Shown here: one piece after another, positions 25,586-34,775 of the stretch
Numbering within the stretch: position 1 is the stretch's first letter
Layout: the number at the start of each line of letters is the position of its first letter
Assembly: GCA_002698425.1 (NCBI GenBank)
Contig: NZXU01000011.1
Location: 1-38,385 of the forward strand
Direction of reading: 5' to 3'
Source: Ahrensia sp.
GTDB lineage: Bacteria; Pseudomonadota; Alphaproteobacteria; Rhizobiales; Rhizobiaceae
DNA: 38,385 bases
Position numbers and translations under genes: made by a program
The notes under the pieces: model-generated
The model's input: the letters and a program-made list of their open reading frames with translations, nothing else
Database searches by the model: none
Told to the model about the DNA's origin: nothing

Positions 25586-28500
25586 GTGGCTACGAGTAAC
25601 CGTGAACGTATCCGGCTGGCACTTGAACTGCTCGGCCAGGCGCTGGACACATTCATTACCGGGGCGACGCGAGACAAGATTCCGCCGGACAAAAACTGGA
25701 CGCTGCTGCTAGCGGCCAAAGACGCCGGCAAAGGGGCCAATGCCGACAAGAAGTACAACCCCGTCGACCCGCAGAACGGGTTACGAATGCTGACCGAGAA
25801 CATCACCGGCAAGGCTATTCCGGGTTGGTATCCTTTCGGGGACAGACTATCTCGCGCAGAGCAGAGCTTGGCCAGCGAGATGCGGGAAGTTCGTGACCGC
25901 GAGGCACACCACGAGCCCTTCTCCACCGACGACGCCTATCGCGCACTGGATACCGCCGAGCGTCTCCTGCGGGCCATCGGGGCGCCCGATGCTGCAGATG
26001 AGGTCAAGCGGTCTCGCGTCGACCTGCGCCGCGTTTCCTCGGAGCAGGAGGACCGTCGCGTAGTCAAGGCCGCCGGCGCGACGGAGGTCGGCTCTACTGG
26101 CCTTCTACCGTGGCGAGAGGTACTGCGCCCCCATGACGACGTGGCCAGGGGAAATTTCCGGGCCGCTGAATTTGCCGCCGACCTGGCGATGGTGTCCCGT
26201 GGCGAGGGCGATCCTGAGTACACCGACCCCGTCGAGTTCTTCCGTCGCACGTTCCTCACAGGGGGCTTGCGTGATTTGATTACCCGTGCCGTTGGTCGGC
26301 TCTCCAGCGACATGAACGCCTCTCCAGTGATCAACCTGCAGACCAACTTCGGCGGCGGCAAAACCCACTCCATGCTTGCGCTGTGGCACCTCGCGTCGGG
26401 TCGGCCGGTTACCGACTACCCGCAGGAGATTCAGGACCTGCTCGGCCCGATCCGACTTGACCGCACTATCCGCCGCGTCGCTTTGGTTGGAAATCATCTC
26501 GAACCGTCCGGGCTCAAACCCAAACCGGACGGGACTAGGATCAACACCCTCTGGGGTGAGCTGGCCTGGCAGCTGGGCGGCAGCGAAGCCTATGAGGTCG
26601 TCGCCGAAGCCGACCGCACCTCCACCAATCCCGGCGACAGCCTGCGTCAACTGCTCGCGCAATATGCCCCCGCGGTCATCCTGATCGACGAATGGGTAGC
26701 CTATGCACGCCAACTCTACGGACGCGACGACTTACCCGGCGGCACCTTCGACACCCAGTTCACCTTCGCCCAAACTCTCACTGAGACTGCCAAAGCCGTT
26801 CCGGGGGCGCTTGTCGTCATCTCCATCCCCGCCTCAGCGCGGGACACTGACGGGGACGGTCTCATCAGCGAGGAAGAGGTCGGCGGCGAGAATGGACGCG
26901 AAGCGCTACGCCGCTTGCAGAACATCGTGCGCCGGGTGGCTGACCAGTGGAAGGCGGCAAACCCGGAAGAGTCCTTCGAGATCGTCAAGCGCCGACTATT
27001 TATTGCCCCCGATGGGGAGGACCTGGCCCAGATCAACGCCACCGCTAACGCGGTGGTCAAGTTCTACCGCCAGCACCACGCCGAATTCCCCAACGAGGTC
27101 ACCGAAAACGCCTACATAGACCGCGTCCGCAGTACCTACCCGATCCACCCCGAATTGTTCGATCGGCTCTACCAGGAGTGGTCCACCCTGGAACGCTTCC
27201 AACGCACCCGCGGTGTGCTGCGGCTGATGAACACCATCGTTGGGTCGCTGTGGCGCAGCAACGACACCGCGCCGCTGATCATGCCCGGCTCGGTACCGCT
27301 GCGCGATTCAGAAGTTATGACCGAAATCACCCAATATCTGGAAGACCAGTGGAAAGTCATTATCGACACCGATGTCGATGGGGCCAATGCCATTCCTTCC
27401 CAAGTGGATCGGGACAATCCCGATCTACTGGGTAAGCGGTTCATCACCCAACGGCTGGCCCGTACCGTGTTCGTCGGCGCCACACCGACACTCAACAGCG
27501 CCCACAAAGGCGTTAACAAGCAGCGGGTATTCCTCGGCACCGCCTTGCCCGGTGACATACCGGGCAACTTCTACTCCGCGCTCAACCAGCTCGCCGACCG
27601 AGCAACGTACTTTTACTCGTCCGCCGAGCAGTACTGGTTCGACACCCAGGCCAACACCACCCGCACCGCCCGCGACTACGCCGAACGCCTTCACCCCGAA
27701 GAGGTGTGGGCTGAAGTCGTGCGTCGTCTACAGGACCACCGGACTCCAGCGGCCAACGGCTTCGCTGCGGTGCACGTCGCCCCTGATTCCTCGGCCGATG
27801 TTCCCGACGGACAGGAAGCACGGCTCGTGATCGTGCCTCCAGCCCACGTCCACGAACGCCGGCAGGGAACCGACTCACCGGCCTACCAGTGGTCGCACGA
27901 GGTATTGGAACGGCGCGGCACCGGCGTCCGCACCAACCGCAACATGCTGGTCTTTCTTGCCGCTGATGCGGCACGATACGAGGAACTGCAGGCCTCGATC
28001 CGCGATTACCTGGCCTGGAAGTACGTCCGCGACAACGCCGATGGCGTTCTCAACCTCACCTCCCAACAGCGTCAGCAGGCTGTCGAGCGCCTTGAGCGTT
28101 CGAACCGCACCGCCAAAGACAGGCTGCTGGGCGCCTACCACTGGGCATTGGTGCCCGCGCAACCCGACCCAACCCGTCCGCTGCAACTCGAAGCGATCAA
28201 AGCCGAAGGTAGCCCAGACAATCTGGCACTTCGAACAGCCGCCCGGCTCATGGAGAAGTCCGAGCTAGTTTTGCAGCGGGCATCAGCTGCGATCCGACTC
28301 GATCTCGACACCACATTGGCGTCGGTCTTCGACCGCGACGGCCACATCAGCTTGGGAACCCTGTGGGACTACTTCACCACTTACCCCTATCTCGCAAGAC
28401 TCCGCGATCGGAAAGTCCTGGAAGACGGAATCCTATCGGTGCTTGATACGCCAATCGACTGGCAGAACCAAGGTTTCGCCCTAGCCGACGGTTGGGACGG

Positions 28501-28957
28501 ATCGCGCTACAACGGTTTGGTACTGCCGACTGACCCAGACGGCGCTATCCCCGCTACCGTCGATGGACTCCTCCTTGTGCAACCACGGCGAGCTGAGCGG
28601 CAGCGCGAGCGCGACGTACCGCCGCCCGAACCGCCGGGGCCAGCACCTCCTGGTCCGGGTCCCGGCCCTCAGCGGCCCGGCCCGACGTCACCGCCGGTTC
28701 CACCGTCACCACCGAGGCCGGAACTGACGCGGTATTTCGGCACGGTGAAACTCAACCCCGACTTCTACGCACGCGACTTCGGCAAGATCACCAGCGAAGT
28801 CATCCAGCACCTGGCTGCCGTCGACGGGGTCCACCTGGAAGTCCGACTCGACATCACCGCCGTCGCCGACCGCGGCTTCGACGAATCGAAGGTTCGCACT
28901 ATTAGGGAGAACTCCCAAACCCTCAAGTTCGAACAGTCGGCATTCGAAGCTGAGTAA
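25586..28957 (+). CDS. DUF499 ATPase with Swt1-type HEPN domain
   Basis: An 1123-aa protein. Residues 1-120 resemble the Swt1-family HEPN domain, including R103-x4-H108 in VRDREAHHE, the arrangement of HEPN ribonuclease motifs. The DUF499 ATPase follows, with Walker A FGGGKTHS near residues 255-262 and a Walker B-like VILIDEWVAYARQ. Near residues 1005-1045 there is a strongly proline-rich linker, then an 80-residue C-terminal domain of unknown role. With the DUF1156 methyltransferase and the helicase this makes the helicase-methylase-ATPase core. The GTG start immediately follows the methyltransferase stop. I see no DUF3780 or phospholipase-D gene, which often accompany this set. Confidence 0.83.
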   Translation: MATSNRERIRLALELLGQALDTFITGATRDKIPPDKNWTLLLAAKDAGKGANADKKYNPVDPQNGLRMLTENITGKAIPGWYPFGDRLSRAEQSLASEMREVRDREAHHEPFSTDDAYRALDTAERLLRAIGAPDAADEVKRSRVDLRRVSSEQEDRRVVKAAGATEVGSTGLLPWREVLRPHDDVARGNFRAAEFAADLAMVSRGEGDPEYTDPVEFFRRTFLTGGLRDLITRAVGRLSSDMNASPVINLQTNFGGGKTHSMLALWHLASGRPVTDYPQEIQDLLGPIRLDRTIRRVALVGNHLEPSGLKPKPDGTRINTLWGELAWQLGGSEAYEVVAEADRTSTNPGDSLRQLLAQYAPAVILIDEWVAYARQLYGRDDLPGGTFDTQFTFAQTLTETAKAVPGALVVISIPASARDTDGDGLISEEEVGGENGREALRRLQNIVRRVADQWKAANPEESFEIVKRRLFIAPDGEDLAQINATANAVVKFYRQHHAEFPNEVTENAYIDRVRSTYPIHPELFDRLYQEWSTLERFQRTRGVLRLMNTIVGSLWRSNDTAPLIMPGSVPLRDSEVMTEITQYLEDQWKVIIDTDVDGANAIPSQVDRDNPDLLGKRFITQRLARTVFVGATPTLNSAHKGVNKQRVFLGTALPGDIPGNFYSALNQLADRATYFYSSAEQYWFDTQANTTRTARDYAERLHPEEVWAEVVRRLQDHRTPAANGFAAVHVAPDSSADVPDGQEARLVIVPPAHVHERRQGTDSPAYQWSHEVLERRGTGVRTNRNMLVFLAADAARYEELQASIRDYLAWKYVRDNADGVLNLTSQQRQQAVERLERSNRTAKDRLLGAYHWALVPAQPDPTRPLQLEAIKAEGSPDNLALRTAARLMEKSELVLQRASAAIRLDLDTTLASVFDRDGHISLGTLWDYFTTYPYLARLRDRKVLEDGILSVLDTPIDWQNQGFALADGWDGSRYNGLVLPTDPDGAIPATVDGLLLVQPRRAERQRERDVPPPEPPGPAPPGPGPGPQRPGPTSPPVPPSPPRPELTRYFGTVKLNPDFYARDFGKITSEVIQHLAAVDGVHLEVRLDITAVADRGFDESKVRTIRENSQTLKFEQSAFEAE

Positions 28958-29003
28958 TTGCCAACACAATCCTCCAATAAGAAGACGGCAAGGTTCGCTG
29001 ATC

Positions 29004-31865
29004 GTGGCCAGTGATTACGCGTTGGAAGAGCTCGGGCCCCGCGCCTTCGAGCAACTGACGGTTGCGTTGGCGAGGACAGTAATCGGCCCCGGCATCGAAG
29101 TTTATGGTTCAGGTAAGGACGGGGGCCGAGAAGCAACATTCGACGGTCCGATTCAATGGTCGAAGACCAACCCTGACAGCCGGTGGGACGGCTACACCGT
29201 GATCCAGGCGAAACAGCGCGAACATGTAGCTTCGCCCGCTGACAACTTGAACTGGCTCAAGATCGAGATCAGGAATGAGTTCGCCAGGTGGATGAAGCCC
29301 GAGAGCAAACGAGGCAGATTCCCCGAGTACGTCCTCTTCGTGACTAATGCGCGACTGTCTGCTGAAGCTGGCAGGGGAGGTGTTGATCAGATTCATCGAT
29401 ATGTGCAGGCCCAACTGGATCACGAACACAGCTCCGATGGCGACCTGCCGAGGACGCTCCGCGGACGTGGCCTTCGCGACGTGAAGATCTGGCATCGAGA
29501 CTATCTGAACGCGGCAATCTCCAATGACGCCGACGTCCGGGCGGCGTTTCCCATGCTGCTCACAGTTGGCGACATACTCACCCGGGCAACTGCATTGCCA
29601 GGATTCGTCGAGGCACAGCAGTTCGCTCCCGTTCTGGTTGACCACGCCCAAACAACGCTGCGTCACGAGCAATGGGTGCGTTTCGATGAGGCTGGAGATT
29701 CCGCGTCTACCCGCAGACCCGTTGATCGAGTGATCGTGGACCTACCTGCCCACGACGGCACCGAACGTCTATCGGTGCTGCGACACTGCATCGAACGCGG
29801 CGACAGTGTGCTTCGGAGAAGCAGTTGGCTGTCGACTGGTCCACGTCACCTCGTTATCACCGGCGCACCCGGCAACGGCAAGAGCACGCTGACCAGATAT
29901 TTGACTCAGGTCTATCGTTCGCAGTTCATTGAAGATGAGACGAACCAGCCGACAATCACCGAATTGTGCGCCAATACCAGGGAATCCCTGCTTCGAATCG
30001 GCGTCCCGACCCCGTCGAGCCGGCGTTGGCCGCTACGGGTGGAACTCGCCCAAATGGCAGCCGAGATGGGCCCAGCAGGTGGGCCAACATTGCGGCGTTG
30101 GCTGTGCGACCGCATCACCGAAAATGCGTCCATCAACATCCAACCCGTGACGTTAGACCACTGGATGAAGGCTTGGCCCTGCGTGGTCTTCTTCGACGGA
30201 CTCGACGAAGTCACGTCTCCATGGTTGCGTCAACGCGTTCTCGGCGAGATCACCGGCTTCTTCGAACATCTCGACGCGGCAGACGCAGACGTTCTCCTCG
30301 TAGTCACCACTCGCCCAACTGGTTACACCGAGCGCCTGTTGCCCGAGCACTTCGATCAGCTCGATCTGGACTACTTTGACCCCACCGAAGCTGCTGATTA
30401 CGGCCGCCATATCACCACACAGCGGTTCTACGACGATCCATCTTTTGGTGCACAAGTCTTGTCCCGCTTCGAGTCTGCCCTGTCAAACGCCTCGGCCGAG
30501 CGCCTTCTCAAGACGCCGTTGCAGGTACTGATCTTCACCATCATTCTGAGCAACTCTGGTGCACTGCCGGCCAATCGCTACCTGCTGTTTTGGAACTACT
30601 ACGAAACGGTCCTGAAGCGCGAGGCCGCGAAGCTCACCACACACCGAACGTTTTTGGGCGAACACGAACAAGACATCACCGAACTACATCAACGTGTCGG
30701 CCTGCTGCTACAGATCCAGTCCGATATCACTGGTGAGGCCAGGGCCCGGCTTCCGTTGTCAGATCTGCACCGTCTGGCGCATCAGCGGATGCTTGAGCTC
30801 GACTATGACGACAGTCAAGCCACGGCGATCACCGACCGGCTCCTAGAGGTCGCGACCCAGAGACTTGTTCTCCTCGTTGCAGATAAGGATGACACTGTTT
30901 CCTTTGATGTCCGCAGTCTCCAAGAACTGATGGCTGGCCGCGCACTCGTCATGGGTGACGATGAGTCGATAAAACGCAACTTAACCGCCTCGGCCTGCAG
31001 CCCCGCATGGCGCAACGCATGGTTGTTCGCCGCCGGACGGCTGTTTGCCGATTCCGACCACCGGAGCCGATTGGTGATCGAAGTCGTCGAACAGTGTGAC
31101 TTGGCGGGCCTGTGGCCGGGCTGGCTGTATCCCGCAGGCCCTGAGCTCGCTGCGCACATGCTCGACGACGGACTCGCAGCGAACCGCCCAATCGTTCAGA
31201 AACAACTGATCGAGGTGGCGTTACGTTGTCTAGCGGGGCCGATGCCCGAGGAGATCGCCGCTCTAGCACTCGGTCTCACAGTAGCGGGTGCCGCGAATAC
31301 CAAACACCTTGCGATCATCAGAAACGCAATGGCGAAGGCCCTTGAGCAAGGGTCAGTCCACCGAGCAGTGGCCTTGGCGCTGATCAAACACGGATCGTTC
31401 AGTTCACGGATTCCGGGGAGCTACACAACCGAGGAAGTGCAGCGATCCGTCGACATGTGGATCTACCGCGGAGTCGGCGAGAAGATCACTTTTTCCTCAT
31501 TGCTGCGCCCTCATCTAGCGGAGTGGCTTGAGCACGAAGCACTTCCAGAGGCCACACTGGTAGACGAAGCACTATCCGAATGCAACAGACTTCAATTGGT
31601 CCGAACAGACGCGGGCGATTTATGGCCTGTTGTGGAACCAACCCTGATCAACATGCCGAAGCTCCAGGACGTCCTCAACGACCCCGACGCATCCGAGCTT
31701 CTTGATATTTGCCTCGGCAGGCTCAACTCCACTGATTGGGCTGCACGGTCTCTGCTGGCGCGTGGCGTTTGGAAACTGGTCGCACCAAAACCGGTGGGGG
31801 AACGCCTCGGCTGGCCCACCGCGGCAGGAAGTTATGACCGTCCGTGGCCGGACGTCTTCATGTAG
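29004..31865 (+). CDS. Mrr-like nuclease-NACHT NTPase fusion
   Basis: A 953-aa NLR-like protein. The N-terminus resembles Mrr/PD-(D/E)XK nucleases: FEQLTVALART, then GSGKDGGREA with D39 and E43, and VIQAK with Q68-A-K70. A NACHT-type P-loop NTPase follows: Walker A GAPGNGKST at 287-295 and Walker B FFDGLDE with D398, D401 and E402. The C-terminal 250 residues are alpha-helical and probably form the sensor. This layout matches bacterial STAND/NACHT defence proteins that sense a phage component, oligomerise and release a nuclease. It lies 46 bp after the DUF499 gene in the same orientation and ends about 75 bp before the right end of the inner element. Confidence 0.8.
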   Translation: MASDYALEELGPRAFEQLTVALARTVIGPGIEVYGSGKDGGREATFDGPIQWSKTNPDSRWDGYTVIQAKQREHVASPADNLNWLKIEIRNEFARWMKPESKRGRFPEYVLFVTNARLSAEAGRGGVDQIHRYVQAQLDHEHSSDGDLPRTLRGRGLRDVKIWHRDYLNAAISNDADVRAAFPMLLTVGDILTRATALPGFVEAQQFAPVLVDHAQTTLRHEQWVRFDEAGDSASTRRPVDRVIVDLPAHDGTERLSVLRHCIERGDSVLRRSSWLSTGPRHLVITGAPGNGKSTLTRYLTQVYRSQFIEDETNQPTITELCANTRESLLRIGVPTPSSRRWPLRVELAQMAAEMGPAGGPTLRRWLCDRITENASINIQPVTLDHWMKAWPCVVFFDGLDEVTSPWLRQRVLGEITGFFEHLDAADADVLLVVTTRPTGYTERLLPEHFDQLDLDYFDPTEAADYGRHITTQRFYDDPSFGAQVLSRFESALSNASAERLLKTPLQVLIFTIILSNSGALPANRYLLFWNYYETVLKREAAKLTTHRTFLGEHEQDITELHQRVGLLLQIQSDITGEARARLPLSDLHRLAHQRMLELDYDDSQATAITDRLLEVATQRLVLLVADKDDTVSFDVRSLQELMAGRALVMGDDESIKRNLTASACSPAWRNAWLFAAGRLFADSDHRSRLVIEVVEQCDLAGLWPGWLYPAGPELAAHMLDDGLAANRPIVQKQLIEVALRCLAGPMPEEIAALALGLTVAGAANTKHLAIIRNAMAKALEQGSVHRAVALALIKHGSFSSRIPGSYTTEEVQRSVDMWIYRGVGEKITFSSLLRPHLAEWLEHEALPEATLVDEALSECNRLQLVRTDAGDLWPVVEPTLINMPKLQDVLNDPDASELLDICLGRLNSTDWAARSLLARGVWKLVAPKPVGERLGWPTAAGSYDRPWPDVFM

Positions 31866-31913
31866 CTGTCTAGCGGATCATGGCCGTCGCCCAGGCTGCC
31901 ACGAGGAGTTTTG

Positions 31914-31938
31914 CAACACGCTGAAACCCTGCACGGAA
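31914..31938 (-). repeat. Right terminal imperfect inverted repeat of the inner element
   Basis: Its reverse complement begins TTCCGT directly at the CCGCC junction and ends GTGTTG, matching 13036-13058 imperfectly with a 2-base gap. It marks the right end of the transposon. Confidence 0.45.
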
Positions 31939-33774
31939 CCGCCATACAGCGTCGGACAGGGTTCGGCCAATGATCTAAATGCAAACCTCTCGTATCCGAC
32001 CCTAGATAAGCGTATTGCCGCGACCTACGCGGAGCGGTCAACTGCGACCACCCAACGAACGCTGTACGACTCGTATATCCGGGCGTTCCGCTGGGCCAGC
32101 GACCGGATCGGTGACCACGGTGTTGTCGCGTTCGTATCGAACGGCGGTTGGATTGACGCAAATTCCGCTGACGGAATCCGCTTGTCGCTCGCGAATGAAT
32201 ATTCGCGAATCTATGTCTATAACCTTCGGGGCAACCAGCGAACGGCTGGAGAGCAGTCGAAACGCGAGGGGGGCAAGGTGTTCGGCTCCGGTAGTCGCAA
32301 CACTGTCGCAATCTTCATTGGGATCCGCAATCCTGTACAGGGTGGCCCCTGCGAAATCTTCTATCGCGATATTGGCGATTACCTCACGCGCGAACGGAAA
32401 CTGGAGATTCTGCGGGATGGGGCACTCGAAACTGTTGACTGGCAGCTGATTACGCCGAACAAGCAAGGTGACTGGGCCAGCCAGCGGAGCGATGAGTTCG
32501 CCACATGGCCCGTGATCGGTGACAAAGCCGGCGGTTTGACGATCTTTGCAAACCATTCATTGGGACTAGGGACGAACCGAGACGTCTGGTGTTACAACTT
32601 CAGCAGGCTCGCGGTCGCATCGAATGTCCGCCGAATGATCGACTTCTACGATTCGCAGGTCGATGGCTACGCTGCATGGTGCGATGAGCACCAAGTTATC
32701 GACCGCAAGGCGGCGATCGATGAGTTCATCGACGCAGATCCGCGAAAGATCAGCTGGGGAGGCACCCTAAAAGTCGACGCGGCATCAGGCAAACGCATTC
32801 ACTTCGACGATTCATCGATCGTTTTCGGACGCTACCGTCCGTTTCATACCCAATTCGTGTACTTCCAGCGTGATCTAAATCACCGTGTCTACCGGATGCC
32901 GATGATTTTCCCGACTCCGCGCCACCACAATTTGGGCTTCTACATCGTGGGCACCGGCGCCGTAAAGCCGTTCGCGGTGACGATGACAGACAGTATTCCG
33001 GATCTCAATTTCTATGGCTCCGAAGGAGGCCAGTTCTTCCCCCGCTGGACCTACCAGAAAGTCGAATCCGACCACGGCACGCTGGATCTCGACGCGGGAA
33101 AGGGCGAAGTCGACGAGTACGGCTACCGCCGAATCGACAACATCACCGACGGCATCCTCGCGCTATACCAGGAGGCGATCGGCGACCAGATCACCAAAGA
33201 CGACATCTTCTTCTACGTCTACGGCCTGCTGCATAACCCGGCATACCGGTCGACGTACGCAGCGGACCTCAAGAAGATGCTGCCGCACATTCCGACTCCG
33301 GAGACGCTGGAGCGGTTCGAGCAACTCGCGACTGCCGGCCGGGCTCTGTCTGACCTCCACGTCGGGTACGAAGAAGTTCAACCCTATCCGGTCGACGTGC
33401 AGCTCAAGCCCGGCGCTGATCCGGCTGATCGCGAGACGTGGCGGGGGACGAAGCTGAAGTGGGGCAAGAAAAAGGACCCCGAGACCGGCAAGAACGTCGA
33501 TGACCACACGAAGCTGATCTACAACCCGAAGGTCACGATCACCGCCATCCCCGACGACGCCGAGAGGTACATGCTCGGCTCCCGGTCCGCGCTGGCCTGG
33601 ATCATCGACCGCTACCAGGTCAAGACCGACAAGGCGTCCGGGATCGTGAATGACCCGAACGACTGGTGCGACGAACACGACGACCCGCGGTACATAATTG
33701 ACCTCATCGCGAAGGTCACTACTGTCGCGGTCGAGACGATGAAGATCGTCGACGGGCTCGCCGAAAGCGGATAG
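31939..33774 (+). pseudogene. Type ISP restriction-modification enzyme, 3' part
   Basis: About 610 codons that continue the enzyme begun at 9913. The first codons give P-P-Y-S-V-G-Q-G-S-A-N-D, completing the NPPY methyltransferase motif and its loop. Then come the rest of the methyltransferase (GVVAFVSNGGWID, FGSGSRNTVAIFIG) and the target recognition domain, ending near YIIDLIAKV. Together with 9913-13034 this gives 1650 aa, close to the roughly 1600 aa of LlaBIII-type enzymes, with no other frameshift or stop. It has no native start codon; the open frame upstream to 31702 is the transposon end and antisense-like sequence. Good preservation of the frame suggests a recent insertion. Confidence 0.85.
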
Positions 33775-33789
33775 GACCCGACGACTCGG

Positions 33790-34026
33790 CTATGTGTCGG
33801 ATTGCGATTTGTTGTCGGTCCACCGCAATAGCTTCGAGCCATGCTGGTGTCCCTCAATGTCTTCAACAGCACGCATACGAACCAAGCCGTGTTCGCCTTC
33901 CGTCGGTACGAGGATGCGTCGCTTTCGTACACCGGAATCGACAGCCACGAAGGGCTTAGCCACTTCGGCCTGTATGACACCGTCGTTGCACGCGAGTCGT
34001 AGGCGAAGACTTCGACTAATCCTCAC
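33790..34026 (-). CDS. Hypothetical small protein downstream of gntR
   Basis: A 78-codon frame on the minus strand starting from GTG 12 bases after the gntR stop and in the same direction. The product is basic at the start and rich in charged residues, with a plausible beta pattern (KPFVAVDSGVRKRRILVPTE). I do not recognise the family. Support is the absence of any other gene in this 263-bp gap, its position behind gntR, and a protein-like composition. It could still be chance. Confidence 0.4.
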   Translation of the reverse strand: MRISRSLRLRLACNDGVIQAEVAKPFVAVDSGVRKRRILVPTEGEHGLVRMRAVEDIEGHQHGSKLLRWTDNKSQSDT

Positions 34027-34037
34027 CGCTGGTTACG

Positions 34038-34733
34038 CTAGTCATCGACGGGCGTCGACGGTTCACCTGTTTTCGCAGTCGACAAGTCTGAATTTGCCGC
34101 CACGTAGCGCCGTATTGCGTCCGCCGCAGATTGCGCAGCACCGCAAGCCTCTGCAAACGCTTGCCCGGCAGCCTGCACTGAGCTAACGAGCTCGTTAGCC
34201 TGATCGAGATCGGGGATACGCAAGTGGAGGCGTGTCGCTAAAGCACCTAGCACGTCGGCTTCTGCCAATCCGATACCGGCAAGAGTTCGGAGGAGCGTGG
34301 CCACGACAAGCGGTTCACCCGCCTGCCATCCAACTTCGGTGTGGAGATCACCGGACAAGACATACATCCGCGTACGGATATTCTCGGCCTGGGCGATCAG
34401 CGGTGCGACATCTCCCCAGAGATTGAAATTTGGCACTGTCACTTCGGTTGGGTAACCAGGCTCCTGAGGCCACGGTTCTCTGATCGAAGGCACCGACCTG
34501 ACAGCGAGTCCACGGCCCGAGGCCGGCACTAGAAGGCCCTCATCGCGAAGTTCCCGCACTGCTCGCCTGACCGTCATCCTCGCGACGCCAAATTGTTCAG
34601 CGAGTTTCGTCTCTGTAGGCAGTCGCTCACCAGGCGCCAGTTGGCGCGACGTAATCGCATGTCGCAACATCTGCGCGATCTGTTCGTACGGAGCCGCATC
34701 CTTCTGGCGGTCAATCTGACCGAACTGCAACAT
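34038..34733 (-). CDS. GntR-family repressor of the transfer/excision genes
   Basis: A 231-aa GntR-type regulator. Residues 15-85 hold the winged HTH (LPTETKLAEQFGVARMTVRRAVRELRDEGLL, here shown as two motifs: LPTETKLAEQFGV and MTVRRAVREL). The C-terminal 140 residues are an effector or dimer domain I cannot classify further. It is divergent from the FtsK-xis-int operon, the position of KorSA-like repressors in pSAM2-type elements. The ATG at 34733 was chosen because GAGGAGG lies seven bases upstream; the 11-codon longer frame is less likely. CTAG motifs at 11-bp spacing upstream are its probable operators, so it would repress itself and the transfer operon. Confidence 0.8.
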   Translation of the reverse strand: MLQFGQIDRQKDAAPYEQIAQMLRHAITSRQLAPGERLPTETKLAEQFGVARMTVRRAVRELRDEGLLVPASGRGLAVRSVPSIREPWPQEPGYPTEVTVPNFNLWGDVAPLIAQAENIRTRMYVLSGDLHTEVGWQAGEPLVVATLLRTLAGIGLAEADVLGALATRLHLRIPDLDQANELVSSVQAAGQAFAEACGAAQSAADAIRRYVAANSDLSTAKTGEPSTPVDD

Positions 34734-34758
34734 AAGCCCTCCTCGGACCAGCACTGGG

Positions 34759-34775
34759 CTAGTCAAAAGCTAGAC
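34759..34775. promoter_or_regulatory. CTAG operator pair upstream of gntR
   Basis: CTAGTC at 34759 and CTAGAC at 34770 are 11 bp apart, 26 bp upstream of the gntR start. The same motif and spacing recur at 34952-34979, so both are probably sites for the GntR protein. Confidence 0.5.

Larger units (their letters stand above)
13035..31943. mobile_element. Tn554-like defence transposon (18.9 kb)
   Basis: The insertion splits the Type ISP gene. CCGCC, two codons of its NPPY motif, occurs at 13030-13034 and 31939-31943; deleting one copy plus everything between rebuilds an uninterrupted frame, so the boundary is known within 5 bp. Three overlapping tyrosine recombinase genes and a small coiled-coil gene start about 40 bp from the left end, as tnpA starts near one end in Tn554. 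No longer target duplication is seen, as expected for recombinase-type insertion. The rest is a co-oriented helicase, methyltransferase, ATPase and nuclease-NACHT cargo. A recombinase-in-trio (RIT) element is an alternative class, but the gene sizes and the fourth small gene fit Tn554-like elements better. Confidence 0.85.

Noticed and set aside
19288..28957. A DISARM system
   Set aside because: The helicase and a methylase fit loosely, but there is no drmA, drmB or drmC; the DUF1156-DUF499 pair points to a helicase-methylase-ATPase locus instead.
31702..31938. Start of an independent gene running to 33774
   Set aside because: This stretch overlaps the NACHT gene 3' end and transposon end in another frame; homology to the Type ISP enzyme begins only at the Pro-Pro codons at 31939.
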